A stretch of 64,000 bases of DNA, from the NCBI RefSeq assembly GCF_002904295.1, contig NZ_PPHG01000005.1:62001-126000 (forward strand), given 5' to 3'. The notes under the pieces were generated by a model. It was not told where the DNA came from and did not search any database. It saw only the letters and a list, made by a program, of their open reading frames with translations. Below are positions 62,343-64,000 of the stretch, piece after piece. This DNA comes from Amycolatopsis sp. CA-128772 (GTDB taxonomy: Bacteria > Actinomycetota > Actinomycetes > Mycobacteriales > Pseudonocardiaceae). The translations under genes and the position numbers were made by a program. Each line of letters begins with the position of its first letter. The stretch's first letter is position 1.

Positions 62343-63451
62343 CAGTGACCTTCACCGGAGGGGGCGCAGTGGGCGGGGGAAGGAGCGGGACCGGCGGTGG
62401 CTTCGCGGGCGGTGACGGTGATCACCACCGCTGAGACGGCCGCGGTGAGCAGGAGGACCGCGGCGGCGAGGGGGCGCCGCCGCCGGAACAGGTTCAGCGG
62501 GCCGGTGCGCTCGGGCAGTTCGAACGGCGTGATGTCGACCGGCGGCCGGGGCGGCCGCTCGCCGAGCTCACCGAGCGTGTCCACCTGGGGGAGCAGGGTG
62601 GTCTCGACCGCCGGGGGTTCCTGGGGGGTCACCCGGCCCTCGGCGCGCCGGGCCGCGAGGGCGGCCGCGCCGAGGGCGGCGGTCGCCGGCGGAACCGGTC
62701 CCGCGAACATCGGGCACGGCGGCCGAGCCGGGAGCGCGTGCGGCGGGACGTCACCGCAGAACACCACCCCGGCGAGGCTCTTGGGGACCGCGGACGCCGA
62801 GCCGGCGAGCGCGAACAGCGTGCTGAGCGCGGCCGCGGGGGCGACCCCCTCGGCGCTCGCGCCGGCCTGCCAGCCGCTCGCGCCGGTCGCCGTCGCCAGG
62901 GTGACGTCGACGCCGTCGGCGCCGAACTCGCACACCCCGGCGACCTGCGCGCCGGGGCCGGGGACCGGCAGGTGCGCGCCGAGCGCGGCGATCGAGCCGG
63001 GAACCAGCGTGACGGCAGTGAACCCGGCGTCGGCCAGGGCCCGGCGCAGCACGTCACGGCGGTAGCCGCCCCAGTCGCCGGGGTGGGTCAGCACCACGTG
63101 GTGCGGGGGCCCGCCGAACAGGTTCGCGGCGTGCTCGGCGATCCCTTCGACGAGCACGGTGGTCAGCGTTTCGGGCGGGAACGGCTCGCCTTCGACGAGC
63201 ATCGGCACGTCGTCGCCGATCCGCCGGTGGAAGCCGGTGAGCAGCCGGGACGGCACCCGGGCGCCGGCCTGCGCGGCCGCGTCCCCGGTGAGCAGGTAGC
63301 CCTCGTCGTCGACGAACAGCGCGGACGCCGCGGCCGGGGAGCGGTCGCCCAGCCAGAGGGGTTCGGGGTCGCCCCAGCCGGGGCCTTGGCGGCGGCAGGT
63401 GGCGGCGTGGGTCCGGCCCTGTGCCACATCGATCCCGAGGACGTAGGGCAC
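62339..63451 (-). CDS. Hsp70-like (actin-ATPase fold) membrane protein
   Basis: The 370-residue protein has MPYVLGIDVAQGRTHAAT (phosphate-1 loop), SALFVDDEGYLLTGDAA, HHVVLTHPGDWGGYRRDVLRRALADAG and LVPGSIAALGAH, the pattern of short actinobacterial Hsp70-like proteins. They keep an ATPase fold without a substrate-binding domain. A C-terminal helix (LAAAVLLLTAAVSAVVITVTA) anchors it, with a short exposed tail ending in two cysteines. Similar genes occur beside iniB-type genes. It overlaps the LuxR regulator gene and is divergent from the IniB-like gene 300 bp away. Confidence 0.85.
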   Translation of the reverse strand: MPYVLGIDVAQGRTHAATCRRQGPGWGDPEPLWLGDRSPAAASALFVDDEGYLLTGDAAAQAGARVPSRLLTGFHRRIGDDVPMLVEGEPFPPETLTTVLVEGIAEHAANLFGGPPHHVVLTHPGDWGGYRRDVLRRALADAGFTAVTLVPGSIAALGAHLPVPGPGAQVAGVCEFGADGVDVTLATATGASGWQAGASAEGVAPAAALSTLFALAGSASAVPKSLAGVVFCGDVPPHALPARPPCPMFAGPVPPATAALGAAALAARRAEGRVTPQEPPAVETTLLPQVDTLGELGERPPRPPVDITPFELPERTGPLNLFRRRRPLAAAVLLLTAAVSAVVITVTAREATAGPAPSPAHCAPSGEGHC

Positions 63452-63751
63452 CGGCGCTTCCTCCTCACGTCGTGGGCCGATCGGGGGCGGGGAATCCCCC
63501 TAGGGTTCGGGGCATCCTCACCCAAACGGGTTAGTCAGGCAAGGGTCTGGAGGGATTTAACCCAACTGAGCGCGTCTCGGATGAGCCCCTAACTCCCTAA
63601 CGATGACATATCGATCCCCTATCGGCTGACCGGACTGCAACTCGGAGTGATCCCCGATGTGCGTTGGGGGACGGTCTCCCTACCTTGATGACGGAGCACC
63701 GGTCCTTGCGGCCGACGCCGTCCCCCGAACCACCGGATCTGGAGAAACCCC
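63452..63751. promoter_or_regulatory. Divergent promoter region of the Ini-like locus
   Basis: This 300-bp region is less GC-rich than the surrounding DNA. It contains the palindrome GGGGATTCCCC-type element (63487-63499) near the Hsp70-like start and a repeated CTAACTCCCTAAC-type motif around 63588-63600. A possible -10 element TACCTT (about 63681) lies ahead of the IniB-like gene. No gene was found. Control by the LuxR regulator is inferred from the arrangement. Confidence 0.5.
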
Positions 63752-64000
63752 ATGGACTCCGTGCAGACGTTGCACGACTTCGCCCTCAACCTGCTCAACG
63801 ACCCGACCGCGCTGGCGGCCTTCGGGACGGACCCGCAGGGTGTGCTCGCTGCCGCCGGTCTCGGCGACGTCAGCGCCGCCGACGTGCACGAGGTCATCCC
63901 GCTGGTGCTCGACTACGTGCCGGTCGACAGCCTCCCGGCCGTCGGCGGCCTGCCCGTCGTCGGCGACCTGTCCGCGGTCGGCACCGACGCGACCGGCATC
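63752..64000 (+). CDS. IniB-like protein, N-terminal part (cut by window edge)
   Basis: The visible 83 residues start MDSVQTLHDFALNLLNDPTA behind GGAG, 7 bp before the ATG. FGTDPQGVLAAAGLGDVSAADVHEVIPLVLDYV follows, which is the IniB N-terminal domain. The sequence then becomes a Gly/Val/Asp-rich low-complexity region (GGLPVVGDLSAVGTD) of the kind that fills the rest of IniB proteins. In mycobacteria iniB is the first gene of the isoniazid-inducible iniBAC operon, whose later genes encode dynamin-like proteins. Those would lie past the right edge. Confidence 0.88.
   Translation, partial: MDSVQTLHDFALNLLNDPTALAAFGTDPQGVLAAAGLGDVSAADVHEVIPLVLDYVPVDSLPAVGGLPVVGDLSAVGTDATGI

Noticed and set aside
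59487..62348. A 953-codon open frame on the plus strand
   Set aside because: It is antisense to the LuxR-type regulator and made of Arg/Gly/Ala runs with no family pattern.

Overview
The window is very GC-rich, with third positions dominated by G and C, many GTG and TTG starts, ATGA overlaps, and gene families typical of filamentous actinomycetes: SARP/BTAD regulators, an ECF42 sigma factor with its DGPF partner, F420-type LLM enzymes, secreted beta-helix proteins with carbohydrate-binding domains, an AA10 polysaccharide monooxygenase, and an IniB-type locus. A pseudonocardial organism such as an Amycolatopsis relative is the best guess. That is inferred from gene content and was not tested.

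Layout. 1-1.1 kb: remains of a divergent aldehyde dehydrogenase/TetR pair whose two N-termini have been fused by a deletion. 1.1-9.8 kb: glucose dehydrogenase-GH15 operon, LPMO gene under a CebR-type operator, MFS-MarR operon with a palindromic operator, LLM oxidoreductase, and the DGPF-ECF42 pair. 10-17.6 kb: amidase, two SARP/NB-ARC regulators, and between them a PaaK-like adenylate-forming enzyme, a malonyltransferase-like acyltransferase and a hotdog thioesterase, which look like a small uncharacterised acyl-metabolism cluster. 17.7-22.6 kb: secreted peptidase, ABC exporter and a divergent two-component system. 22.6-26.6 kb: leaderless MerR regulator, SnoaL-like protein, SDR and a lipoprotein sulfatase.

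26.96-37.0 kb is a decaying genomic island inserted into tRNA-Ala(GGC). A 35-bp copy of the tRNA 3' half flanks it on the left, the reconstituted tRNA lies on the right, and a multiply broken tyrosine integrase sits next to the tRNA. Its cargo is an oxidative amine/ketone catabolism set: Baeyer-Villiger-type monooxygenase, hydrolase, flavin amine oxidase, PucR-type regulator and an orphan membrane protein are intact, while the D-amino-acid-oxidase-like gene, the APC permease and an aldehyde dehydrogenase are pseudogenes.

37-50 kb: secreted ricin/beta-helix protein, HdeD, RNase Z, a response regulator-thioredoxin reductase fusion coupled to a cyclic-nucleotide-binding histidine kinase, an esterase, and a four-gene operon joining two solute-binding-like proteins (one fused to a VWA domain) with TelA. 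50-64 kb: small membrane and cell-surface genes, two families of tandem DNA repeats, an ornithine cyclodeaminase homologue, pentapeptide protein, molybdopterin oxidoreductase with an overlapping flavin reductase, a beta-helix/FN3 protein, a membrane protein with seven 49-residue repeats, and an Ini-like locus (LuxR regulator plus Hsp70-like protein, divergent from an IniB-like gene cut by the right edge).

Several genes carry single-base losses in short C/G runs. In the island these coexist with large deletions and stops and are probably genuine decay. Elsewhere assembly error cannot be excluded from the sequence alone.
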